Shown in pieces: positions 9,843 through 22,241 of a DNA stretch of 64,000 nt. The position numbers were made by a program, and so were the translations under genes. The stretch's first letter is position 1; each line of letters begins with the position of its first letter. The notes beneath the pieces are model-generated. The model was not told the origin of the DNA, ran no database searches, and saw nothing but the letters and a program-made list of their open reading frames with translations. This DNA comes from Varroa destructor (lineage: Eukaryota; Arthropoda; Arachnida; Mesostigmata; Varroidae). Location of the stretch: assembly GCF_002443255.2 (NCBI RefSeq), contig NW_019211455.1:27330033-27394032 (forward strand), in the 5' to 3' direction.

Positions 9843-12800
9843 AGGCCGTTCTATTTACTCAACAGAGGTCTTTTTGAGACAGTTGAGTACCAACATTGTC
9901 ATTATAATTACCTGCTACTGCAAACGAATTCGAGATCCAAGTAACCGTGATTCAAAGTGAAGTAGTTCGGTGTTTTTGTCGATCTTTTAGGTGAGGGTTT
10001 GGCTGTATCGCCTGGGCAAAGTTGGGTCATCATATTATTATACCATAGACACATTTGTCGACGCTATCGTTAGGTATCTCGTTATATATCTAACCCACTT
10101 ATTTCGTTGGGTGTCGTTTCTCTGTGTCCAAGTGCGATTCTTAACAACATAACAAAATATATGGCTGATGATATGTAAAAAAGTATTTTGTATGGTGTTG
10201 CCCGTTGGGCACATATGCCGTTGACTTGCCTCCTACTTTCCTCACTCTTAGAAAGCCGCGTTGAACCAACGCCGGAACGACAGGCTTTCGACACTTTCTT
10301 TCGAGTTCAGATGAAATAATCTAAGAGAAAATGCTTCTCAATTGATAAATCCATCAGACCCATAGGTATGGCCCGCTCTGAATTTCTTAATGTTATACGT
10401 GGGCGCAGATGATTATCTTTTAATAGAAATGTCATCAATTGTTCTAACTATAGTACATACTAAAAGTTGACTCATATTCGATGTAATATTGGAGTACATG
10501 TTTTACTGAGAAAGTTCATTTAGGAACGACATTTTGCGTAACAGCTTAGAGAATATTGCGTTGTACTATAGCGACGCCTCTCCGACCAGTGTCGCCCTCG
10601 TTGGACTTCTTCTGGCACCCAATAACGTCCTTGTTATTATTATAATTATCATTGTTGTTGTCGTCTATAAACCCATTGACAGTAGCTATACTGAAGTGGT
10701 ATTTTGAAGGTTAAAGGGACATGAAGCATCCGCATCGGCTCGTTATGCATTAAGTCGTTCTGTATCATTTTGCTTGAAATCGTTATTCTATACGCAGTCT
10801 GCATGATGTATGGGACTTCATGAGGCGAACATCACAAACTGTTTATAAGAAAGCTATATAAATTAGGTTTCGGGGGGCCGACGCGTAATGCACACATATA
10901 TAAGTCGTGACAATGGAAGGACCCGTTTTATATGTATATATGCTAATGCGATTTTACCGGATCGAACAGAGTCTAAGTCAAGGAGAATTCTATGTGCGGC
11001 TTATTGAGAGGCCAAGGGATCTGATCCATATTATATATAAATATATGCTACTTACGTACGATTCAACAGGAACATTGCAACGCTTATCTAGCCTGGGTCG
11101 GTATATCGTGCGGCTCGACATCGACAGGTAGACTTCATTCCGCCGAAATCAACTACCCACTAACTCTCAATTGTTCCCTCAACTCTTCAATTAATGCGTT
11201 TTGGGAGCAGCTAGAAGCGCACAAGTCAATAAAAGCTGTCCACATTTTGAAATACTAAGCCGTTGAAAAGCGGTATGCGCAGGATGATTCGCGCAGGGAT
11301 TGTCGCGAAATGGTATTATTTTATACGAAACAAGTTATGCGATACCTTTAACAAAGTTTACACGTACATTAATACACGAACTCACTCATAAACGCACACG
11401 TTATTACGGCTATATCTGATACGCTGTGCCATTGCGGCCTGCAGCGTAAGCGCCTGTTTATTGTAACTACACGACGCAGAAACCTGCAGGTCATTGGATA
11501 GCGCGATGCTATTGTAAAGAAGTAACTATTGAGGGTGCAAAAAGAAGCAGGAAATGCGACAGTACTATCCAGTGAACTAGTCACAAAGTTAGACATACCC
11601 TGATCAAATGAGGACTTATCTATTTATCGTCGATGATTCAGGCTACATAGGCCAGTATGTACCGGGCTTGGCTCGAAGCAGACTCGTACGACCCAAGTGT
11701 TGATTGTTTTTTTTTTCGCAGTTTGACGCAATATTTTATTAAGCTTTATTGCTGCGGTTACTGCTAAGAATACAACAGTGAAAAATTCATCCATGATTTT
11801 TATTAAGTTAATTATTCGAATTAATTCTGCCAAATTTTACGGGACACTTTCCTCACATGGACTAACTAGGTACGTAACGGATGTACCCTCTGAGATCGTG
11901 TCCTGTCACGCAACAATTACAGCTGTAACTTACCGACCATACGTGACCCACCCGTCTAAGGGTGACGGTAGCAAGGTAGACAAGACCTATTCACTACGTT
12001 AATGTCGCTCGGTATGAAACATAGCATACAACAAATCAGATGATGTGTTTAGCTGATTCTAGCAATACAGATACGATATACGATTTTCATTATCAATTGT
12101 ACGGTTGGTTGGTTGGTTAGGTGGCAGTTGTCCTTCTGATGGGCTGCACGATCTGTCTTTTGTCACAGCTTCGGGGGCTGCGTGAAATGCTCATGGCTCT
12201 CTCTACCCACCTAATTCCTATATGCTGTGCTTTTTATCAAGCTTAAACCTAAAGCAGATGATATGGCTTCATGCGCCACAACCTCAGAAGTAGCAATGGT
12301 CAGCAGCTATTGATCCGTCACCCCACGACGTTGACAGCCTTCGTAAATACCAACGCAATCACTGCGAGAAAGCTCAATTTACACCCCGCGCTCATTGGGC
12401 TGGCAGCAACAGTTCGGTACCTCGCCATAGGAAGCACTTAGCTGTCACGTTCGAATAACAGCATTAGATTCCTTAGCTCTTTACCATCTAATAAATAAAA
12501 GAGTACATACACGTTGAATGAACATAGCCTAAGAGATTATTGCGACCAAGAGCCTTGTATAACTGAATCGGACAAAAGCCTCGTTTCTTAAAAGAACAAT
12601 CGGCGGCGGCGGCGGCGCCGCCGAAGTTTTCCATCATAGTTTCAATCTATAATCAACACTAGCACTGCAGGGAAATCTGCCAATGGGATCGAAAATTCGC
12701 AGAGGCAGATTTCGAATTCTACCAAACGATCGTCGTCGCGAACGAGACCTGACAATGACATAAGCGGTCTAACAGACATGTAATGCCTCACGTTTTCCAT

Positions 12801-15390
12801 CACCGCCTGATAAATCTGGTGCTTGTATTAAATGTAAAAGACTTCAAGATACGTACGATGCATCTCGTCGGCCAATTTTAATTGCTGGCCAATCTGACTC
12901 GGTAGCCAACCGAAGTATAGACTCAGTAACATGCAATCGTTGGCAAATCGTAAGGCAGACTATTTGCGGGACCGTCTGATAAGATTAGTTTCATCCCATC
13001 TTATAAAGCTGCCTTACGTGCGGCAGCACACCGCGTATCAGGTTTGTTAGGCCAACTTCTTATGAATATATGTATTTCAAGTATTTGAATGCTAATAGGT
13101 GACTTTGATTGATCAATAGATCCGAAATTCATTTTACTCTTTGTCGTAATTTATTGCCCACGTTAAGGGTTCTTTTGTAAATTTGTAATTGCTCTTATAT
13201 ATATATATATACATAACGTACGGGACTGAAAATAAAGATCCCACCTTAAACTGGTCACATAATAGCCGAAAGGATATAAATGTTCGACCAGGACTGTCTT
13301 TTCGCGAAAGGTATCGTCGCTGTTACCCCGATGTACGTCTGCTTCAAGGTGATTCAACGGCGGATAGCTTTTATTAGGTACACAGCAGCTGAAGCCTCAC
13401 GAAACGCTCGTCCAGATCATAACAAATATGACAGACCTAGCTATTAGTTTAAAACCTATAAAAACTCGTGTATCTATGGTTATATAATGCCTATAATTTA
13501 CAAAAATTATTACCTGCCTTCTAAATGGCTTTCTAGTTAGTCGCTGTCGCGGCTGTCAGCAGAGCTCTTTAATTAATATGCGAAAAAAACGCCAATTAAG
13601 AGCGTTAGTTCCTTATATTATTATATTCTGTTTAATTTTTGAGAATCGTTTCGACAAAGGGAAGTTTGGTTTACAATTCAAAAGAATTCAAAGTTGACAA
13701 AAAATGGCCGAAACATAAGCTAAGAGGACCTAGGCACCTCCGTCAGACAGTTGCTCCATCAGACAGTTGCTGGTTGAAGTCTGTCGACAAGCGCGTATGA
13801 ACAGCCTGTATCCATAGAGTAGGACATCTATTGAATTTATCAAGAAGGTTTGAACTTGCTTTAGTTCAGTATTTCATATTAGGTTGTTGCCTCGTATGTA
13901 AAAGTATATTTAGGTATGAGAAATGTTCTATGCCTTATGTTTCATATGTCCCACATTTCGCTAATTTTACATAAGCAAAACTTTTATTGGAATAAGCAAT
14001 TTCTGGACTGAAGATCAGATGGACCGATCTCAAGAGCCGGATATCTGGCGTTTGCTCTTTACCACAGGCCTATCCGTCTACGTCGTTACCTGAGTCAGGT
14101 TCTTGAAAGCTAAAATAAACAACGCAGCTCACGCCGCACCTAACCGAGGTCGCAATCGACCGAGGAAACGACAACGCGCCAAATAATGGTTTGCATCATT
14201 TCAATGAAAATGGACCTAGCGCAAACGATGAAAGCTTGAAGTATTTCTTGTGCCTATCGTAGAATATGTCCTGAAATAAGAACAACCTCATTTTTCACTG
14301 TTAAGGGGGCAGTTTATAACTTCTGTTCAACGTCAAGTTAGAGAGCGCAAAAACAGACTGAGCGGTTGTCCATCCCCGCGTAATAAATCTTCGGTCTGTC
14401 TAATAGCCGCGTTGTCTCTAATAGTGACGCTCAAAACGGGTGGCTTAATAATTTCGCCCATAAAAAGCATCGGTAATAATAATAACAGAAAATACGCAGG
14501 AAGTATATTGAAGGTTCTTCTTTTATCAGGCACCTATAAACAAATAATATAACAATAATGTTTTCTGTCATAGTTAATCCACGTTGTATTTTATAGAGTT
14601 TACATTCGGTCTGACATTTGGATTTGCTAGATATTTTGAAATAAGCAGAAAATGATGACGACTGGTGGTATGATATGATTGCCCCCCGTATCGTCTGGCC
14701 ATATCGACCTGCTGGAAGTGAATAAGCTTTCCCTACCTCGACCCTTTCTCTACATTGGCTTACGCCACGACATTCCCTAGGGTTTCACGCAACAATGGGG
14801 GTTTTCCCCGACCCCTTCTCCCACTTTCGCCAGCAGTGCTTTTGCATGACGCTGTCTTTGTGGAGGTATCGGCGCAGCCGAGTTATTCCGCTTCGCGGTT
14901 ACCGCCGTGTGGCCACAGTGCCAACAGCAGCGAACGACTTTAGACAAAACATTGCAGAGTGTGCTCGTATGCTGACCGTCTATTTTTCGAGTCATTATAA
15001 GGTTAGGTTGTGAGAAAGCCGAAAGGGGCAAAGCCGAGTGCTGTCATGTTAGTACAAAAATAGCAAGCAAATGGAGCAAAGTCCTCGACAAGGCCTTCCT
15101 ATCACAACGATTCCGTTCACAAGTTAAGCCTTTGCATTGCAGAGTGAAACGACAAGATTTTACCTGTAGTATTATTGGTGATGCCTCACTTCTTTCTTGG
15201 ATGTGGGGCCAATGTTCTAGCTTTTATTCAAACAGAAGAAATATTTATTGTAGTTTTGTCGTATTGCGTATATGAGAATGCTAATTAATCATAGTATATT
15301 ATTTATCTGTTTAAACATTTGATTTTGCACGGCGGAGGGGCTATCGTAATAACCAATGGCGCCCTGGGCATAAGCCGAAAAAATAGCTAA
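9843..15390. other. Intergenic stretch without recognised genes
   Basis: All open frames here (longest about 84 codons) lack family similarity or good splice pairs. It contains a (GGTT)n tract at 12104-12121, a CGG array at 12601-12623 and a tandem 16-bp duplication at 13743-13771. Strand-overlapping open frames at 14755-15031 sit in a locally GC-richer patch and look non-coding. Confidence 0.6.
12601..12623. repeat. CGG trinucleotide repeat with palindromic end
   Basis: Five CGG units are followed by CGCCGCCG, so the tract can fold on itself. It is an island of pure GC in AT-rich DNA. Confidence 0.9.
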
Positions 15391-15443
15391 TCTCGTTCGC
15401 TAAACCTTTACTCCCTTTGGGAGTAAAGGTTTAGCGAACGAGA
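15391..15443. repeat. Perfect inverted repeat, 25-bp arms, 3-base loop
   Basis: The left arm 15391-15415 begins TCTCGTTCGC and ends TACTCCC. The right arm 15419-15443 is its exact reverse complement, and TTT at 15416-15418 is the loop. It is too perfect and tight to be random. No flanking duplication, ORF or transposon end is evident. Confidence 0.95.
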
Positions 15444-18400
15444 GCCTTTTGATCATCTATCCGGCAGTCAGGTTTATTTCCGCTTTGGTTTTTTTGTGGA
15501 GTGGATCAATACCGGGTTTATGTGGCAATGCTATTCGAAGAGGTACCGGCCCATATAAGCAAAGGCAAATATGATAATATGGCTCGTTTCCTGTTCTGCT
15601 GATTAAAAGACAGAGGGAAACGAAGAAAAATGATTTTTTTTTTCTTTTAATAATAAGCATAATAAATAGTAAGCTCCGTAATTCGCCAATTTCCTAGACA
15701 TGTAGAATAAAGGTCAGCGTATGACTGATTGCTACGCCGTCCACTAATACGTACAAAATCTGCGCAGCGTCAACATTCTCCAACGAAAAACTAGTTCTGT
15801 ATACGTACATTTCGACTGTTTTCGGCAGCGTCAATGAAAATAAGCTTGTTATGTAAGTAACTTGGAGGTCGCACCCAGTAGGCCTCTGTCGTTGAACAAT
15901 TGTATATCCCAGACAGCGTCTTTATTTCGACCGGGCAGAGCAATCGAGTTACGTAAATATAATGGTACATGATCGTACATTCGAATACACAAAAAGTCGA
16001 TGTACTATCACTTCCATCGTTATGGTACCTTTCGCGAATTGTTGTATAGTCAGAAATCAGATATATTATTAGAAGACTGCGCGCGCAGCATGCTAAAAAA
16101 AGAAAGATTATAGAAAGAAATAATAAAAAAAAGATAACGACAACCATTTTTGTGAAAAAGAGCATTGAACACAGCAGGAAGACTATTGACATTCGAATGT
16201 TTTAGGCCAAGTGACAAGAAACGTCTCTGAGAGGCCTAGGGGTTTCTGTTCATAATTGGCGCGTTTTCTTACTTCGGTGATAGGCTAGATTAATAATCGT
16301 CAGAATGAAAATAGTCAACTGACCGGTTAGTAAGTTCGTGGTATGTGAACGGAACTTAATGATACAAAAGTTGTCAGTGCCAGGAGAAGTGTCTGATAGT
16401 CGTCCTTCCGCTTTTACATTGCATTCTTATGAAGTTTTAATAGCTGCGTGCTGCATGCCAACATTAGCGTGACAACCAGATAAAAATTATACTTACAACA
16501 AAATCTACTTGTACGATACCCTTATAAAGAGAGAAGCATAACTCAGTGTATCGTAGTTGATGGAAGACTGAACGTTTATTGTCACACTCTGACTTACATC
16601 GCTAATCCATAACTTGAGTCAATCAATTAATGTTAAGTTAACAATAAGCAGATTCGCGGGCTGCCGGACTTCGAACCGTGGAGATATGACAAGCCAAAAA
16701 CTTTCTTTATACCAGTCTCTGTCCTTACAATTTCTGTTGAAGCACAAAATTCCTAACCACAACCACTATATCAAATTCATCATCGTATAAATTTTTTGCG
16801 TTTTGTTGACTCAACTCCGTGTCAAGTCTACGCCTTAATAAACATCTGAGCAAGGCGACACTGGCTGGTTCGTCTACTAGCATCATGCATAGATCGATAC
16901 CTTTGAAATACGTCCACAAGTTGTCGATCGTAAAAAATCTGTTATTAATTGTTATACTCGTGTGTATGACGTCTGCCAGTTTCGTTACAGTATGCAGATC
17001 AACAACATTAACAAAAGCGCCGATTGACAAATACAGCAACACGATTAGGACTTCTGCTCTCTATAAGTTAGATACGCTCAATATCCAGTGATCCTGTACG
17101 CTCGCTGCCGAACTTTACTCAATAGCTTTGACTGATGTCGTGTCGAACTCGTTAAACGCGCTTCGAAGGCAAGCTCCGAGCTTGAGCAGTACGTTGATTG
17201 ATAACAAGCGCGTCACTGATACTGGTGAATGAATTGATCGGTCCGAAACTCTTACTCATAGGTAGCACGGGTGACGTTTCGGTCGTCAAGAGAACGCTGC
17301 GTGACTTCGTTGACACTCCTGCAATGTTGCATGGCAGGTTAGCCCAGCTTCGGGATAGAGGGATAGGCGGGCATTAACGACACTTCGTGTCTGCGACAAC
17401 AGGGCTGGTAGTCTCTTTAAGATTTCACACGATCCGTGGGCAGGCTAGCTTGGTCAGTTGTCGAGGGGCTGACAATTCATCTTTGCTTAGAAACACTCGC
17501 AACTTCTTATCCATATGCCCAGTCCTCTCTGGGACGAAAGGGGACTAGTGCGTGACTAAGTCATATACATCGCTGCATTATCATCGGCTGGACCCCAGCG
17601 TCGGCCGCTTGTCCAGTCAGTATTGCTTGCTTAGTTAAATTGAGAACCCCCCGCAATACCGAAATCTTCGACCGGCAGATGCCGGCAGACCGCGTGTGAA
17701 ACAACACTATCCACTACATTTGGAGATGGGGATCCATACGCAATAACTAGCGAGGCCATCACCTCTACTATTGCGGGACCACGGTGAGGAGAAGGGAATT
17801 CAGCGGTTTCCCCCAATGTCTCAAAAACAAACGCCGTAAGGCGCACGATTGGTGCCTGGTTAGCGTGAGCGAAAATCGTACTAGTGGATCCGAAAGCAAC
17901 ATTTCCATCAACCGATTTCTGTATAGTAGCATTACGATAGGGGATCTCCCAACCAGCGCTTTCATTAAAGGGTTTAACAAAATGCATTTGTTTAATGTCG
18001 CGACGAAAAGAAACAGATTAAACACAGGGTTTCTAATTAGGATGAACGTGTAGCATCGAGCGACACGGCTTAAGCACATCTCTTGCTACAGGGATATGTT
18101 AACACACTGCTCGTACAACAATATTTCGCCGTACATGTCAGCTTAATGACGACTGCTTGGCCAATCAGTGGTCTATCCGACACCTTTGTTGCAACGGCGT
18201 TGTTAGAAATAGTATTATTATACTTAAAAAGAATAGCTAGAGCTTAAATCTTTTATTTGAATTTTTCCCTCACAGAGATGTCGCTTTTTGTTGCCTGCAT
18301 CGCAAACCTCGTTGAAAACCATACGTCTGACAATTACGAACGTCCCCTGACGAACCAATCGACAAACTGTTCGTAGAGTTAATTAGCTCAGTGGATGTTT

Positions 18401-18640
18401 CATTGCAAAAATACGCTCTTCATGAAAAACCTACCTAAGATCTCCACATCAGTAAGGTTTTTCGCGTCAGGAGACAAGAACAAACAATCTCCAGGTAGAA
18501 ATCCATTTGCCCCAAAATTAGTAACCTGCATTGTCGTAGTCATTTATGAACTTACATTTGTTACTGAGTCTTTGTTTTAGACATTACACTGTTCACCTAT
18601 ATTGAGGCTCTCGCCTTTAAATGACACACTTATGACAACT
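15444..18640. other. Intergenic stretch without recognised genes
   Basis: It contains several overlapping open frames on both strands. The longest are 133 codons at 15791-16192 (minus) and 118 codons at 17631-17987 (minus). The 17100-18050 part is GC-richer than its surroundings and could be a decayed mobile element, but I could match no transposase, reverse transcriptase or other domain. Confidence 0.55.
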
Positions 18641-18655
18641 GGGGGGGGGGGGGGG
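18641..18655. repeat. Homopolymer run of 15 G
   Basis: Fifteen consecutive G residues are seen directly. Runs of G this long are rare in AT-rich genomes, where long runs are usually A or T. Confidence 0.95.
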
Positions 18656-19436
18656 CAAACTGGTTAGGGAATGGCTTGAGCCCTGCAACTGTGTCTATAA
18701 AGCGCTCGCAGTCCTACGCTTGCGCGTTTAGAGTTAATGTGGAAAGGGCGGGGCTTGTGGCTCTGACGGCTGCCTATGTGAGATCCTATGAAGCCAAAAT
18801 CTAAAGCAGGAGAAAGCTATCGACTGGCTTGTGCGCCCGCAACTCCTGGAGGCGGGCGAAAATCTGATGGAGCGGATGGAATCCAACCACTCATACAAGC
18901 TGCCTACAACAGCTTCTGCTTGCGGTTGGCAACAACTCACAGTCCGTACGAAGGGGCATGCGACGGCGGCATAAGGCACGATGTAGTCGGTACGCACGAC
19001 GAGATGGCAAAGGCACGAACACGACATTGTGCCGCGGACGAGGAGGCCCACGTGCCAGTGGCTCGTCACCCAAAAGGAGGCAGACTAACACTATATGCAT
19101 AACACAGAATGATACCAGAAGAGTGCTGCACCGCCAGAAGAAACAAAAACAAATTTTAGTAGGCAGCTTTCTATAGAACAAAAAAAGCTCATACAAAAGT
19201 CACGAGAAGGGCTACGGAGAGAGCACACACAACACAAATTAACGCGATACAAAAGTTAGTTCAGTTACATGTTGCTAATCTGTGTTTGATAAACAGGTTA
19301 CGATACGCAAACAATACAACTGATTATTGCATAGCAATTATTGAGTATTTGTCTTGTTTACTAAGGTAGAGCTCTTAACCATCCAGATTACGAAAGGAAA
19401 CGTATTTCATATTCTCCTTAGCTAATTGTGTCTACA

Positions 19437-19448
19437 AAAGATGGCGGC
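19437..19448 (+). promoter_or_regulatory. YY1/TISU-like initiator element
   Basis: AAAGATGGCGGC matches the TISU/YY1 element (SAASATGGCGGC) at 11 of 12 positions. This element combines promoter and start-codon functions in short-leader genes. The ATG at 19441 opens only 42 codons before a stop, and a weak donor GTTAGT follows after 12 bases. No downstream exon could be tied to it. Confidence 0.3.
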
Positions 19449-20381
19449 GCACGTTAGTAGCCCGCTAAGTTTTCGAACTATTATGTGTAATGTAATAGCG
19501 AGAGAAAAACGATCTCAACTGAATTCTGTGTGTCCGCTTTCACTCGCCATGTGGTGCCCCATGCAGTGATATTATCAACATGAAGTAATTTAATCGACGT
19601 TCATTTTCGATATAATTAGGGTATATTTAATATGGTGTCGTGATTGTTTTCTGATTTTTGCTACTTTGTCCTTAGCGCCGCTAATTTAGCGGAGTTAAAA
19701 ATGTCCATTTTGGCAAGGAAGACGGTCGAGGTGCCGAAAGCAGAATATATGCTGTAGGTAATTATTTCATTGCAACTAATTCTGCAGTTATGTTCGCATG
19801 AATAATCTGGATCGTCGTGATGTTTAAACATAAGTGATAACCTCTGGTCATGCTGACGTAATGTAGACTATGTATCATTGACGGGACTTTAATATTACTG
19901 TGTACAAACATAGTTTGTGAAAAAAAAAATTATATATTGGCCGTGTTGATTTTGCATGAGCCGCATTGTAATATATGGGAATATACAAACCCTATGGCGT
20001 ATACGTACGTACAATGGTTCCTTGTTCTAGACGTTAGTTCAGACCAACGCAGTTAAACGTCTGCTAAGGGATCGTTTAAGCACGACACCTTGTGGAATAG
20101 CTAGTCCGTTGGTGAAATCTGCAATACTTGCTAATCAAACGGTCACAAATAACGTGATGATAAACGACCTGTTTTGTAAATATATCACAGTCAATATACT
20201 TGCAATTATGACTGCCCTATCGCTTCATACTTGAGATACTTAGCGCCTGATAAACAAACTATCTGCTATTAATAGACTTCTTTTCTAATGAATCGTTTGC
20301 ATTATACCCCATAAAGACATGAAATCTCGCTGTTCGCTGAGGTATATATAACTGTAGTCTATCGTTCATCCGAACCCTTAG

Positions 20382-20401
20382 TTTTTTTTTTTTTTTTTTT
20401 T
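20382..20401. repeat. Poly-T run (20)
   Basis: Twenty consecutive T residues. No adjacent retroposed gene or target-site duplication could be recognised. Confidence 0.95.
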
Positions 20402-22241
20402 ATCAGCGGGGTCAAAGAATAACATTCGATGAAGCAGGTGTTTAAGTAGCGAAAGTATAGCAATCGCTTTCGTATTTACAGCTGTAGCTCGTTTTCTGCT
20501 CATCCGAGTAAATTGTATTTATAAATCCGTAGATCTGCGCGATCTTTTCGCTACATCTGTTTAATATCGGTAATATAATACAATCTGTTTAATACGGTAC
20601 CAAGATAGAGGTGACGATAATATATGGGGTTCGGGTTGAGGACGACTCACATTACGACCTCCTCTGGATTCAGTGGTAGTGTTGATCTTATCAAGCAGAT
20701 AAGAGTGGCACTGCTAAAATACCACACTTACTAACTATAACTAATGTATAATGTTGCCGCTAACCCAACACACTACGCGTTGTACCTTTGCGAATTTGTT
20801 TAGCTTGGTCTACCATAATCAGTTAGCGACCCAATAGGATGCACATAAAAAATAATAGAAGGTTATTTTTGTACGGTTTGTTTTTTTTTCATGTTCTCGT
20901 CAGTGAATAATTGCTGATGTCGGCTGATCGTATTTTTCCGGTGTTCAAAACGCCGCTTTTATCTGAGAGCCTCTTAGCTCAAACCAAAGGCTTTCTTGTT
21001 GATAGTTTTTCTCGTCTCTGTTTGCTTCCAGTACTATTTGGTAACTATTTACAAAAACGCATTAATACTTCTATTGTTTTTTTTCTGGAACTGACACAAC
21101 TGCGAGCTTTCTAAATCCCTGTCTATGAAATAGCGTAAATGTGTCAATATCTTCATTCTTCTTTGTTTTATTAAAAACTGCACCTAAGCCGAAAATTGAA
21201 TTTTTATTAGGCGATATTAGGTTTAGTAACGATATATACTAGCTTACACAGCGAGTAGAAGCCTGAAGCAGACAGATCCGAACGACAACAGTTCCCGGTC
21301 AATCATTTCTTAAATGGGTCAATCAATTCATTACTATAGCTCACTCAATCTGCGATATTAAAAATTTGTTGCGAACTGATCATGTGCTTGAGAATTCCAA
21401 GAGCTAAACGTAAGTTTACGGAAAAGTTTCCGTACCGTTTTGGAAATGCGGCGGCGGAATCAATCGTGTCATATCCATCCACTATGTTGTTCTTTGTATT
21501 GTTCCAGATGAGACGTTTGAATCAGTTTCATCAGAAAAATTGGGTCGATACCCGGTCGGTTAAAAAAGAAAGGCCTTTTATCGACTTGAGAAAGTAGAAA
21601 AAGGGCTAATAATTAGTCGGAAAAAAAGGTTCGAATATAGGAGATTCGTCGAGAAATGTTTCAGTTAAACTTTCGCAAGACAGTTTCCACAACTTATTTT
21701 CGGTGTGCGATTCGGCATCGGCTTGAAGCAAGGTCACTGCGTGGGCTTCGTTAATTTTTGCAATTAAGCTACACGGAAATGCTGCTCAACAATTTGGCTT
21801 CTTTAACGTTTTCCCGATGCATCAAACCCTCATGGTCCCACCACACATAAACCATAGCCCATCCGATGCTTGAACAGGACTAAGGCTTGTCACCTGCACC
21901 CAGGCCTTCTTTTATCAACTTCAAGCTAATATGGAGACACCATTTCTCCTGAAATGATTCTACGCAAACGACTAGCATTCAGGGAGCATGTTATTCAGTG
22001 CCGGGCACGATACTGAGCGGCAATCTGAAGTCGGGCTGTCTTGTTGCTCGAACGTCGACCCGTTGAGTGAACCGCATTGGACGAAGATGATAGAAATAGT
22101 GTAACGGCTACAGGGCGTTTTTACGGCCAACTGTCAACTGGACTGGAGCTCGTTCACCTTTGAAGGCTCCCTTTTCCACAATTTTTCAGTCAGCCTAGTA
22201 CATATGTACTTTAAGCTTCGAATACATTAGTTGAAACTAGA

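Larger units (their letters stand above)
18656..22241. other. Intergenic stretch with a possible promoter
   Basis: A GC-rich patch at 18720-19100 is open on both strands without similarity. An AAAGATGGCGGC motif lies at 19437-19448. A poly-T run of 20 lies at 20382-20401. In the minus frame near 21830-21910 a short string reads VWWD, reminiscent of mariner transposases, but its flanks do not match. Confidence 0.5.

Noticed and set aside
10082..10294. Minus-strand Ser/Arg-rich frame as a further upstream kinesin exon
   Set aside because: It has no good acceptor or donor, and a phase-consistent candidate start exists closer, at 9842.
16650..16700. Minus-strand GGTTCGAAGTCC resembling a tRNA B box
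   Set aside because: There is no A box or foldable cloverleaf at the right distance.
17631..18079. Overlapping minus-strand frames of 118 and 103 codons
   Set aside because: Three overlapping frames on both strands are open, a sign of locally higher GC rather than coding. No domain was recognised.
18734..19102. Mirror open frames of 111 (minus) and 104 (plus) codons
   Set aside because: Both strands are open because of a GC-rich patch. Neither translation resembles a known protein.
21780..21910. Minus-strand string MVYVWWDHEG resembling mariner transposase
   Set aside because: Only about six residues match. The GDEKW motif upstream and the HDNA region downstream are absent, and stops flank it on both sides.
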